Position numbers and translations under genes: made by a program | In this document: in pieces, positions 34,233 to 47,000 of the stretch | Layout of the letters: each line of letters begins with the position of its first letter | Numbering within the stretch: position 1 is the stretch's first letter | The notes under the pieces: generated by a model | What the model saw: the letters and a program-made list of their open reading frames with translations, nothing else | The model's database searches: none | Told to the model about the DNA's origin: nothing | DNA from: Polytrichum commune | Taxonomy: Eukaryota; Streptophyta; Polytrichopsida; Polytrichales; Polytrichaceae | DNA length: 64,000 nt | Assembly: GCA_950295325.1 (NCBI GenBank) | Contig: OX485805.1 | Location: forward strand, 47,516,758 to 47,580,757 | Direction: 5' to 3'

Positions 34233-35944
34233 TGAAGAGTCCAACCTTGAGACTCGGGTGGTGTTCATTAACCACAAGTCTATAGGAGATATGTTTGTAG
34301 GTTGAATCATTAAGATGCAACTTTGTTTTTGGGACTAGTTGCAGGCTATTCCAGGATGCAACACTTTTGTAATGGTGTAAGTGAAGAGCATGATCACATG
34401 TTGTACACCAAGCACTAACACAAAGGGGTGCTAAATCAGGTAACATTACTTTAGAAAGGAGTGTAATCAATAAAACTGGAGAACATGAAATGGGAGTTTC
34501 CTTGTACATAGCGATCAATAGAAACATTTGGAGAAACATGCAAGGCCAAAGGATACTTATGCTCGATTGATAGTTTTTTTGTTACAAATCAAGCATGTAT
34601 TTTGATTATTTAAAATATTACTTTGTCTCTAAAATATTGTGTAACCCAAAATTGAGGTGATGTTTTAGAGTAAAACATAGATGTCAATTGCGTTTATCTT
34701 TGTTTTTGAAAATGTCACGTGACACCTTGGATTTGATGTTGAACATCAAATAAAATCTCTCAAACATACACATTGATCACAAGGAAACAACCAATGGAGA
34801 TCTGGTCATTGCGAGGCAACATGAAGGTAGGCCGGTTGGCCATTGAAAGCCTTGGCATGCAACACTGATCATAACCTTACTCAACTGATGAGTTGTGTTC
34901 ATGAGCCTCACAATAGATTTGAGAATAAAAGCTCCGGATGTTAGAATCCTATAGCTTCATATTGAATATGAGGCCAAGCCAGCTAAACAAAGCCCAATAG
35001 CTGAGAAATGTTATGAAAGCCTTGGAAACTCATAAAGAGGACATAATTACCACAAATTTAAGGTAAGGCTCCGCAGTACTTGGTGCTACTGCATGTAAGT
35101 TAGAATACTCCACACTCAAGTGAATCTACCATAAATGAAAACCTTTAATTTATTGGGTGACCCTCTCACATGAAGTACATTATATATTTGGATTTAGTGT
35201 CATATGGTATTTTATGTCAATGCGGTAATTTGTTTGTTGACACTTTCTATGAACAAATTCACAAATATTGGCATTCCAACATACTTTCAGTTCACCATGC
35301 CAAGTATCGAAATGAAGTTTGGTATAATTTACATCCTAACAAATACGTGATGAAAAGTTGACATGGATGATTGAAGTTTGGATGAAAAATCAGTGATTGA
35401 GTGACAGTAATTGCCAGAACCATAAATCTATAATCCCAAAAACAAGTTACAAGAAATGACAAATAATGTTGGGTTTTCATTTAGTGTTGGTGACACTATA
35501 GTATTTAGTGTAGTGTAGTTCTAATTTCTTTGTTTGGATATCATTTGCATAAGGGTTTTAGACCTTTATTTTTACACGACCTACATTAAAACCAACACCT
35601 TTACCACATGTTCAAGTGGTGTACTTCCTCATAATCAATATGTATATATTGCACAAGATTCCTAGATGTGAGTTTCATGTTAATGTCAATGATGGATGTA
35701 CATAACATAATTTGTAGACTACATAATTGGGAGAAGACATAATCTGAGAGTGGATGATGACATAGGAAGTGAGGCCCATGGTAGAGGGCACTACTAGAAT
35801 CAGAGCCTCCGCGAGACAAAGCCAAGCATTGAGCCCACATTCCAACAATGCCCCCTACCAAAGGCCTCACCACACCAAAAAAACCCATCAACAACAACGA
35901 TCATAGATTGTGAATGGCTAACATTGACCTCGTCATTACCATAA
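34233..35944. other. intergenic, nothing recognised
   Basis: No gene-like reading frame or RNA gene is seen. A stub resembling the end of the 30486-31025 element (TGACACTATAGTATTTAGTG) is near 35493. Confidence 0.4.
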
Positions 35945-35952
35945 CATTTCAT

Positions 35953-36499
35953 CCCGGGTACGCAACTCCCGTATTATATGGTCCTGATTATAATCACTTA
36001 TAATGCGTTTTAGTCCAATATTGAGTGATACAATTTGTTTTAATGTAGGAAACCCTTGTAGCCCTTCTAACAAGGAATCCAAAAATGTAATTATATATAA
36101 GAAATGAATATATTTTGAAGCATATAATTGCATTAAAAACCTAATTATATGATTTTTTTAATACAGGTACCATAGGTCAAACTACCCAACTTTTTGGACT
36201 TTTTAATAAAATTTTAACATTGTGAATGAATTATAATTTTAATGGGAGGCAACTATTCGTGGCTTATAATTTTAATGGGAGGCTTAATAAATATGCAACC
36301 CAACTTTTTTTTCATCTCATTTTATTTAATTTGGTCTTTACCCAACTTTTTTTCATCTCATTTTATTTAATTTGGTCTTCACCCAACTTTTTGATCATTT
36401 TAATTTGATATAATTTGATATAATTTTTACAAAAGCCGTCCTCTAAGCCATTTTAAGTACGATGCCCCCTGCGTATAATATGGGAGTTGCGTACCCGGG
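35953..36499. mobile_element. 547-bp TIR element with 8-bp target-site duplication
   Basis: The termini are CCCGGGTACGCAACTCCC and its perfect inverse; the repeat extends to 28 bp with two mismatches. The 8-bp direct duplication CATTTCAT stands outside both ends (35945-35952, 36500-36507). The 8-bp duplication suggests a hAT- or P-type mechanism, although the ends are not the usual hAT CAGGG. There is no coding capacity. The inside is very AT-rich and holds a short tandem repeat at 36300-36395. Confidence 0.9.
36300..36395 (+). repeat. tandem repeat inside the 547-bp element
   Basis: Two and a partial third copy of a ~47-bp unit built on CCCAACTTTTTTTCATCTC and TTTATTTAATTTGGTCTT. Confidence 0.85.
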
Positions 36500-36507
36500 C
36501 ATTTCAT

Positions 36508-37700
<1,193 letters not shown>

Positions 37701-40412
37701 TTGATTGCAGTGACGCTGTGGTACTTTTTGGGCCACCCCCTTTCGAGGGAGCCTAAAAGTATCACACAAGCCCTTTGGTGAAGGTGGCCTGTACTTGCAG
37801 GTGCCCAAGCCGAACCCGGATGATAGGTGTATAACGTGAGTAGTTAGATTTTTTAGGGAGATTAAATATGCGTCGTAGTACCTCCGGAGGTTGGGCCTTA
37901 GTTTTTTACTATTGTGGCTCTAAACTTCACTAACCGATTTCATATCTAGTTCTAACCTTAACATACAACCTATTCTACGCGCAGACGACCAGCCTTGAAA
38001 CCAAGGCAATCCTAATTTGTGAATTGGGATGGTTCTGATACACACCAACCGGGTGTGACTCATACCACCCTAGTTCAATGAACGGACTAACGACAATTTG
38101 ATGGACCATTCAATTATTCCTATTTCTTTACTTAGTTCTATTTAATTTTCTAAGCGGGGTAACTTGGCCTAAGTCCCATCCTTTATACAAATTATTTTTT
38201 AATTATTTGATTTCGGTTGCACCTCCTACTTCACTACATTCACATATTAGGCATCATCCCTTACCTGGTTGGTGCACCTCTTACCTCGGAACCTTCTAAG
38301 GCCTCGTGCAGGTCCTTTGAAGGTCGAGTAACATCTCAAACCCTTCGGACTTCAACGGTCCGACGGGTGGTGTCACCCTACCGAGTTAAGTTTCCGATTC
38401 GGGTCTCTTGCCAACAAGGATTTACGATTTAATTGTATGTTTTAATTGTTAAGTGGGTTTACACTGGATAGACCACGAAATTAAAACTTAATGGGACTAG
38501 GGTGACGGACAACCTGTTGCACAATCTTCATAAATTGGGGCCATTACTCCCAATCTATGGGGCCAACAACATAATAGTGGATTCGCGGATCATTAACCCC
38601 ACCTTTCCACCAACAACATTCAGAGTGGTCGTGTCGGTGATTAATCCGACTTACCACACACGAAACTTGCTAATAAATGAAGCTACTACCACAAAACATA
38701 CAAAGGGCCCTGAAAACAATGGAGTTGGGTATTCCCTTGGCGGTCAAGTGGTCAAGCCACTTGACCTTACGAGATAGATGAGTGGGTTTAAAGATGCGTA
38801 CCTTAGCCACGCTCCCTCCAATCCTAAATGGAAGGCTTAAGGTTAGTTAATTTATCTCAATTCTCCTCGGTTGATTTGGGCTTGATGTAGGCCGAGCCGC
38901 TACCTCCTTCCTTGTTCCACTTCCCGAGCGTCGACCTTGCCTCCTTCTTTGTAACTAGTTTGGTAGTAAGCGTACCTTAGTTAAGAATTAAAATATAAAG
39001 TGTTTATTTTGCACTGTAATTTAATCCTAAGCATAATATTTATACTTAGTGCACCTAATTATCGTTCCAATGATCTAAAATTCATTCTAATCGGATAAGA
39101 AATGCAAAAGTTATGAGGGTTGGAAGTGTGAGGTCGATTCAACCGACCCTTCCAACCCACCTCTCTAACTTCTAATTTCAAAAATTCATAGCACATTCCT
39201 TACTACTTGGATCTAAGCTTTCCTTATACCATTCAAAAGCTATGAACAAGTTCTAATTAGAAAAATTATGACATCAACAGGTTAAGCTAATAAAAATTCA
39301 GCAGACTCCTTGTAACACAGCAGTCAATCAAGAAGGCTTAAACTATGTATCTCGCCTTCAACAATTTATATCTAATTCAAATCTTATTCAAATCAAACGT
39401 TCTATATGACCCTGGAGAGATATTAAAAAGATGTATTCGATAAAAATATGTGATTAGAAAGGTAAGCCGAAGTGAACCCAGCAGATCCTCTGTAATGCAG
39501 CAGTCAACCAAAAGTTCTCAAACTATGTGTCCCATCTTCCACAATTCATATCTAATTTAAATCATGCTCAAATCAAAATTTCTAAGCCATTTTGGAAAGA
39601 TATACAAAAGTTCTACTTGAGAAAAATATAACTTCTTAGAATTGAAATTTCTATTGGGCTCGCAGGTCTGATCCAGCAGCCGCTACCCACAAGACCACCC
39701 AGTTTTTCTACTCCATCTTTGAAAATCCATAATTAATTGTCATCTTAACCAAATCACAAATGGGAAACGGCTATGGATAGCTATAGGAAATCTCTCTAAG
39801 AAAAAAATGATAAGTATCTTGTTCTAGCTTTTGAACTAAGCCTTCAGGGCATTGGCAGATGAGGTCTACAATGCCTCTATTCAAAACTCTACCATCCAAT
39901 CTACCTCTACAAAAGAAGGAATAATTTTGTTGGTGTGTTAATAAACACACATTCTAACTAGGTGAGATAGTAGAAGAGGTTCTCAAGCCTTTCTTTTAGG
40001 CCATTAAGAATGCATGCTAAAGGATTTTTTCCTAACTACATTGAAGCAGACTTTCGCCCAAGCATTAGAAGAAGAGAGAGAGCTACAAGGTGGAAGGAGG
40101 GGTTTTTAAACCCTCTCACAAAAGGGTTGGACCCCTCCTCCACCGGCTCCATTTTTTTAAACCCTTTCCCGAAATTTTGGCTCGGGGGTTTTTCCGGTTG
40201 AGGTTGCCACCCTCTCGCCGAGGTGGCTCCGACGGGTACCTTAAAAATATTTCTAATTTTTCCGCCATCGAGTTGGTAAGGGGGCAAGTGGGCAAGTAGC
40301 CCCCTTGCTCTCTTTCTAATTTTCTTCAAAAGTCTTCAAGCCGATTTTGTCTTCTTGCAAAACACCTCCAATAGTCTTGTGTGCCTTACACTAACTAATA
40401 AACTAACACTTA
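37701..40412. other. probable retrotransposon-derived non-coding DNA
   Basis: Composition changes to a mixed C-rich sequence without long frames. At 39280-39640 a ~190-bp unit occurs twice, with shared blocks GCAGCAGTCAA.CAA, TCAAACTATGT and AATTCATATCTAATT.AAATC. Such blocks are common in plant LTR retrotransposon non-coding ends. No gag, protease, reverse transcriptase or integrase motif is seen, and no LTR pair was delimited, so the assignment is weak. Confidence 0.3.
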
Positions 40413-40413
40413 C

Positions 40414-40695
40414 TTAGCTAACATCTACTAACATTTGCTTAATAGCTAGCATCTACTAACATTTGCTTAATAGCTAGCATCTACTAACATTTGCTTAATA
40501 GCTAGCATCTACTAACATTTGTTTAATAGCTAGCATCTACTAATATTTGCTTAATAGCTAGCATCTACTAACATTTGCTTAATAGCTAGCATCTACTAAC
40601 ATTTGTTTAATAGCTAGCATCTACTAATATTTGCTTAATAGCTAGCATCTACTAACATTTGCTTAATAGCTAGCATCTACTAATATTTGCTTAGC
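40414..40695 (+). repeat. 28-bp tandem array, about ten copies
   Basis: The unit is TAGCTAGCATCTACTAACAT plus TTGCTTAA. Copies start every 28 bases from 40443 and vary mainly at two sites (AAC/AAT and GCTT/GTTT), giving a recurring higher-order order of variants. The GCTAGC core is palindromic. The array ends about 180 bp before the truncated GH1 sequence. Confidence 0.95.
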
Positions 40696-40876
40696 TAGTT
40701 GCTTTTACTAGCTAGTTGTTTTTATTAGCTAGCCTATTTTTTCTACTTTGCTATCTTCTAGCACTACTTAGTTTCATTTTGACCTTCCTTCTTCTAGGCT
40801 AAATGCTAAATGAACTAATTTTCCCTAAATTCCCTATCAATTCTAACTTCTAATGCTAACATTCTAACTAAAAGTG

Positions 40877-43596
40877 ATCCCGCGGAGTGGTGGACCATTC
40901 AAAGGGTTCACAGACGCGTTTGTGGAATTTGCGCGTTTATCATTTCAATTGTTTGGTGATCGCGTGAAGCACTGGATCACGTTTAATGAGGTCCATAAAT
41001 TTGCAATTCAGGGATATTCCTTAGGAACATTGGCCCCCGGCCGGTGTTCTTCAGCTTATGGAAATTGCACTGCAGGAAATTTGTCGACGGAGCCTTACAT
41101 AGTTGCACACAATTGTCTAAAAGGGCATGCAGAAGTTGTGAGGATTTATCGAAGTGAATTCAAGGTAATCCAATATTAACACCAGAAATGTTTGCAGAAC
41201 CCCTGACTTGCAAATTATAACGTAATTTCATGCATGGAGAGGTCCAAGTTGTTCATGAACCTGGACTCATGAATTGCAAAGTATGTTTGAAGTGTGGGGA
41301 GTGAATCTCCAATGCTGTATCGTACCTGTATTGGTATGATACAAAAGTATCATAATGGTGTCATAGGAATGACAGTGGATTCTGCCTGGTATGAGCCTCT
41401 TCAAAATAACTCTGTAGATCGCGATGCGTCAAATAGGGCCATGGAATTTGAGCTTGGTTGGTGAGTGTTCAGTTCTTTAAAATGTTTTTGGTATCAGGTT
41501 ATGCTTTAAGTTTTTGTGAGCTTCAACTTCATTTATACATATCTATACTATCCAAGAATTTTCACGTGGTGTCACTGCTGTAGGTTTCTGGATCCCATTT
41601 TCTTTGGGGAATATCCCAAATCAATGCAGCTGGGCCTGGAAACACAGTTGCCTCGATTTACAGCTGAAGAAAAGGACCGGATCAAAGGTTCTTATGATTT
41701 TGTAGGATTCAACCATTACACATCACAGTATGCCACAGTCGACAAATCAAGTGCTTCTAACGATAATCGTGTGACCTTCACTCGTAAGTGCATTCCTCAC
41801 TCCTACTTAATGTTGATGGGTCTTGACTACTAAGGGTGAGTTTCCATGTTGGTTGCGTGCCCACTAGATTCTAGTGTGAATAAGAACAACCCTGCCCAAA
41901 TGTAGAGGGAATCTGGTGGGGTAGGGTCCGTATGTGACCATTAGCTACTCCCGTCTTCTCAAATCCACGCCCATTTATTAACCTCCTCCTCCCAGTTATC
42001 AAGGATGGAGTTCTAGACCAACATTGGTTCTCTTGAGTCTTCAACCAATCTTAATCCTTCAGTGACCGGCACTTGTAGGTTAAAGATTCTTTAATGGGCG
42101 CATGGAAATCTAGGGGCCCGTGTCCATGGCCCTTCACATTCTAGCGGGCTGTGAGATTGTGGTTGGGTGCTGGTTTGTGCTTAACTCCATGTGACACTTC
42201 TGACACACTATTATCTAGAATCTAGTGGGTGAGCGGCCTACATGGAAATTCACCCTAAGTGGTTACTTTTTCCGATTTTTCCCATTTCTCCTAGAATATG
42301 AGACATATGGTAAGTACATGATAGTTAGCATATCCCAATTGAGGTTGTGGCCACTTTCCTCATGATATTTGGAGCTCATATGAATATCTTTGTCAATGTC
42401 TTTTTGGTACGCGTTCTTGGAACCACATAAAAAACCATACACCACTTAAATATAGGTGTCCAATTATGAAAAGTAACCAAATAAGGGTTGTCTACCTAAG
42501 TTGTTGGGATTTTTATTTTTTCCATAGGGATTATCATTCAAGTTTCTTCCACATAGAAGGTGATTGCCCCATTGGAGTGCAAGCATGGTAAAGTGGACCA
42601 AAAAATTGCTCTGGTATACTAAAATCATCATTTTTTTGGTCAAAGGCCTAAAAGTAGTAGCAAAGCGTTATTCAAATTGGAATTTTATTTATAATGACCT
42701 CTATTGTTGTGTTAAATATTCAAATGTAGAATATGAAGTTTTCAATATATGTTGAGATCTTCAATAGTTAGCATCAAAAGTGATGCTCAAAAGCAAATGG
42801 TTGAGTCTAATTCTGAACGTAGCTTTCATGACCTTACTTATTTTGAAGTTGCAAATTTTTTATACTCCTTGTATTCATTATCCATTTGAGGGCGCCATCA
42901 CAAAAGTTTGTAGAACACCATCAATTTAATGGAATTTTACCATTTTAAACAAATTTTGGACAGTCACTTGTTCAATATCACCTACTTGCACACCACTTGC
43001 ACCGTCTTTTGAAACATGTAGACTTTTCTTGAAATTTTTTTGGTCATCATAAATTGCTCGGCTTTGTAGATCAATATGTTTTTTAAATGTCTATGATTTT
43101 TTTCTTCACAAGATTCAAAGTTATTGTATAGTTTTGAATCACTTTCACTGAACACTAAGAAGGGATCAAGAGTTGTCCACTTGACCGTGCTTGCACCCAC
43201 CTAAAGATGTGATCTAATATTTTATGATCGACTTTTTGTTGAATTGTCTCAATGTATTTCCTTTCTATACTAACGTCCACTTTATGTGTACTGATATGCT
43301 ATTGGGTGTCATGATGTGCAGTGAAATGAAATGGGACTCTCATTGGCCCTCAGGTGCTTTAAGATCTCAGATTATGTAATTTAAACATTGCATCGCCTTG
43401 TCAAATATCATCAAACCAAAAATGGACAAGTGTACACAAACAATTTCACTAGTTATTTGAAGTTTTTATCCCCCCCTGTCTATGTGATCACAGGCAGGTT
43501 CAGAATGGCTCCATGTGGTGCCCTATGGGATGCGAAAGAGCCTCGCGTGGATTTGAGCTCGGTATAACAATCCAATTGTTTATATCACAGAAAATA
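40877..43596 (+). pseudogene. GH1 beta-glucosidase fragment, broken
   Basis: Four exons of a glycoside hydrolase family 1 gene are readable: about 40877-41164, 41351-41459, 41583-41789 and 43498-43596. The first has FGDRVKHWITFNEV, holding the acid/base Glu (TFNE, with Val instead of the usual Pro), and APGRCSSAYGNCTAGNLSTEPY. The second has GVIGMTVDSAWYEPL, the third FLDPIFFGEYPKSM and YDFVGFNHYTSQYA. The fourth has EWLHVVPYGMRKSL and YNNPIVYITEN, the nucleophile motif. The N-terminal part of the barrel is missing, TGA at 43554-43556 interrupts exon four, and the usual Gly of ENG is not encoded. No later exons are seen before 44035. Intron three holds a family A element. A functional enzyme is not possible from this copy. 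Confidence 0.85.
42255..42490 (+). mobile_element. dispersed short element, family A copy in the GH1 relic intron
   Basis: It begins GTGGTTACTTTTTCCGA and ends near AAGTAACCAAATAAGGG. It matches the ends of 23279-23666, with a central deletion. Confidence 0.65.
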
Positions 43597-43599
43597 GTA

Positions 43600-44034
43600 A
43601 AATAATCACCTTTCTAACAAGCATCATCTCATCGTGCTACCAAATGCAATTCATAATGATTGTCTTTTCAACTTAAAGAATCAGAGAACACTATATTCGT
43701 TAATTTGGGTTTTTTTGGGCATTTTGAGACATTTACAAATCGAAGAACATGGATAAAATGACACAAATATTGGAGATTATTGTAAGATGCCAATACTTTG
43801 AAGCGGGTGTTCATATCAAGGAACCAAAAAAGAACTGATATCGAGATGGTTTAGGAAGAACAATCCAAACATTAGATCATATTGAAGGGGAAATCATATG
43901 ACACTTATTGCAAATAAAATATACAACGTATGGCATGTAAATCAAATAGCATGCTAACACCACACATCCATTGCAAAGTGCAACCCAAAATCATCTTGCC
44001 TATGGCCCAAAACCCTATGCCTACTCTGGCCTAT
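43600..44034. other. intergenic between GH1 relic and LRR gene
   Basis: No gene is seen. As the flank 3' of the minus-strand LRR gene, it may contain that gene's 3' UTR. Confidence 0.4.
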
Positions 44035-47000
44035 CTAGCCTTGGAGATAGCATCTTTTTCTTTTGCAGCGGATTTCCAATGCCCGACATCTCATGAAATT
44101 GAGCTCCTCCAGGGCTACGAGGTTGCTCACTCCAACAGGGCACTCTTCCAAAGCCTCACATTCAAACATGTGCAATATTCTTAGTTTCGTCAAGTTGCCA
44201 AAGCTTTCCGGGATCGTTTTCAATGCCCCACATCTTGCGAAATGGAGCTCCTCCAGGGCTACAAGGTTGCTTACTCCAACACGGAACTCCTCCAATGCCT
44301 CACATTCAAACATGCACAGTATTTTCCATTTTGTCAAGTTGCCAAAGCTTTCCGGGATCCTTTTCAATGCACGACATGTCCCGAAATTGAGCTCCTCCAG
44401 GGCTACGAGGTTGCTCACTCCAACAGGGAACTCCTCCAAAGCCTCACATTTAAACATGCACAATATTTTCAATCTTGTCAATTTGCCAAAGCTTTCCGGG
44501 ATCCTTTTCAGTGCCCGACATGTTCCAAAAATGAGCTCCTACAGCGCTACGAGGTTGCTCACTCCAACAGGGAACTCCTCCAAAGCCTCACATTCAGACA
44601 TGTCCAATATTTTGAGTTTCGTCAAGTTGCCAAAGCTTTCCGGGATCCTTTTCAGTGCCCGACATGTCCCGAAATTAATCTCCTCCAGGCCTACGAGGTT
44701 GCTCACTCCAACAGGGAACTCCTCCAAAGCCTCACATTCATACATGCGAAGTATTTTCAGATTTGTCAAGTTACCAAAGCTTTCCGGGATCCTTTTCAGT
44801 GCCCGACATGTCCCGAAATTAATCTCCTCCAACGCTACGAGGTTGCTCACTCCAACAGGGAACTCCTCCAAAGCCTCACATTCATACATGCGCAGTATTT
44901 TCAATTTTGTCAAGTTGCCAAAGCTTTCCGGGATCCTTTTCAGTGCCCGACGTCTCCCGAAATTGAGCTCCTCCAACGCTACGAGGTTGCTCACTCCAAC
45001 AGGGAACTGATCCAAAGCCTCACATTCAGACATGTCCAATTTTTTGAGTTTCGTTAAGTTGCCAAAGCTTTCCGGGATCCTTTGGAGTCCCCGACATGAC
45101 CCGAAATTGAGCTCCTCCAACGCTACGAGGTTGCTTACTCCAACAGGGAACTCCTCCAAAGCCTCACATTCAGACATGTCCAATTTTTTGAGTTTCGTCA
45201 AGTTGCTAAAGCTTTCCGGGATCATTTTCAATGCCCGACATCTTGCGAAATTGAGCTCCTCCAACGCTACGAGGTGCCTCACTCCAACAGGGAACTCCTC
45301 CAAAGCCTCACATTCAGACATGTCCAATATTTTGACTTTCGTCAAGTTGCCAAAGCTTTCCATGATCCTTTTCAGTGCCCGACATCTTGAGAAATGGAGC
45401 TCCTCCAGGGCTACGAGGTTGCTTACTCCAACAGGGAACTCCTCCAAAGCCTCACATTCAGACATGTCCAATTTTTTGAGTTTCGTCAAGTTGCCAAAGC
45501 TTTCCGGGATCATTTTCAATGCCCGACATCTTGCGAAATTGAGCTCCTCCAACGCTACGAGGTTCCTCACTCCAACAGGGAACTCCTCCAAAGCCTCACA
45601 TTCAGACATGTCCAATTTTTTGAATTTCGTCAAGTTGCCAAAGCTTTCCGGGATCATTTTCAATGCCCGACATCTTGCGAAATTGAGCTCCTCCAACGCT
45701 ACGAGGTGCCTCACTCCAACAGGGAACTCCTCCAAAGCCTCACATTCAGACATGTCCAATATTTTGACTTTCGTCAAGTTGCCAAAGCTTTCCATGATCC
45801 TTTTCAGTGCCCGACATCTTGAGAAATGGAGCTCCTCCAGGGCTACGAGGTTGCTTACTCCAACAGGGAACTCCTCCAAAGCCTCACATTCAGACATGTC
45901 CAATTTTTTGAGTTTCGTCAAGTTGCCAAAGCTTTCCGGGATCATTTTCAATGCCTGACATCTTGCGAAATTGAGCTCCTCCAACGCTACGAGGTTCCTC
46001 ACTCCAACAGGGAACTCCTCCAAAGCCTCACATTCAGACATGTCCAATTTTTTGAATTTCGTCAAGTTGCCAAAGCTTTCCGGGATCATTTTCAATGCCC
46101 GACATCTTGCGAAATTGAGCTCCTCCAACGCTACGAGGTTCCTCACTCCAACAGGGAACTCCTCCAAAGCCTCACATTCAGACATGTCCAATTTTTTGAG
46201 TTTCGTCAAGTTGCCAAAGCTTTCCGGGATCATTTTCAATGCCCGACATCTTGCGAAATTGAGCTCCTCCAACGCTACGAGGTTCCTCACTCCAACAGGG
46301 AACTCCTCCAAAGCCTCACATTCATACATGTCCAATTTTTTGAGTTTTGTCAAGTTGCCAAAGCTTTCCGGGATCATTTTCAATGCCCGACATCTTGCAA
46401 AATTGAGCTCCTCCAACGCTACGAGGTTCCTCACTCCAACAGGGAACTCCTCCAAAGCCTCACATTCAGACATGTCCAATTTTTTGAGTTTCGTCAAGTT
46501 GCCAAAGCTTTCCGGGATCATTTTCAATGCCCGACATCTTGCGAAATTGAGCTCCTCCAACGCTACGAGGTTCCTCACTCCAACAGGGAACTCCTCCAAA
46601 GCCTCACATTCATACATGTCCAATTTTTTGAGTTTTGTCAAGTTGCCAAAGCTTTCCGGGATCATTTTCAATGCCCGACATCTTGCAAAATTGAGCTCCT
46701 CCAACGCTACGAGGTTCCTCACTCCAACAGGGAACTCCTCCAAAGCCTCACATTCAGACATGTCCAATTTTTTGAGTTTCGTCAAGTTGCCAAAGCTTTC
46801 CGGGATCATTTTCAATGCCCGACATCTTGCGAAATTGAGCTCCTCCAACGCTACGAGGTTCCTCACTCCAACAGGGAACTCCTCCAAAGCCTCACATTCA
46901 GACATGTCCAATTTTTTGAATTTCGTCAAGTTGCCAAAGCTTTCCGGGATCATTTTCAATGCCCGACATCTTGCGAAATTGAGCTCCTCCAACACTACGA

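Noticed and set aside
37701-40412. Full LTR retrotransposon
   Set aside because: No reverse transcriptase, integrase or protease motif and no paired LTRs could be found; only the style of sequence suggests it.
40414-40695. CRISPR-like array
   Set aside because: The 28-bp units are contiguous with no spacers and lie in plant nuclear DNA; it is a simple minisatellite.
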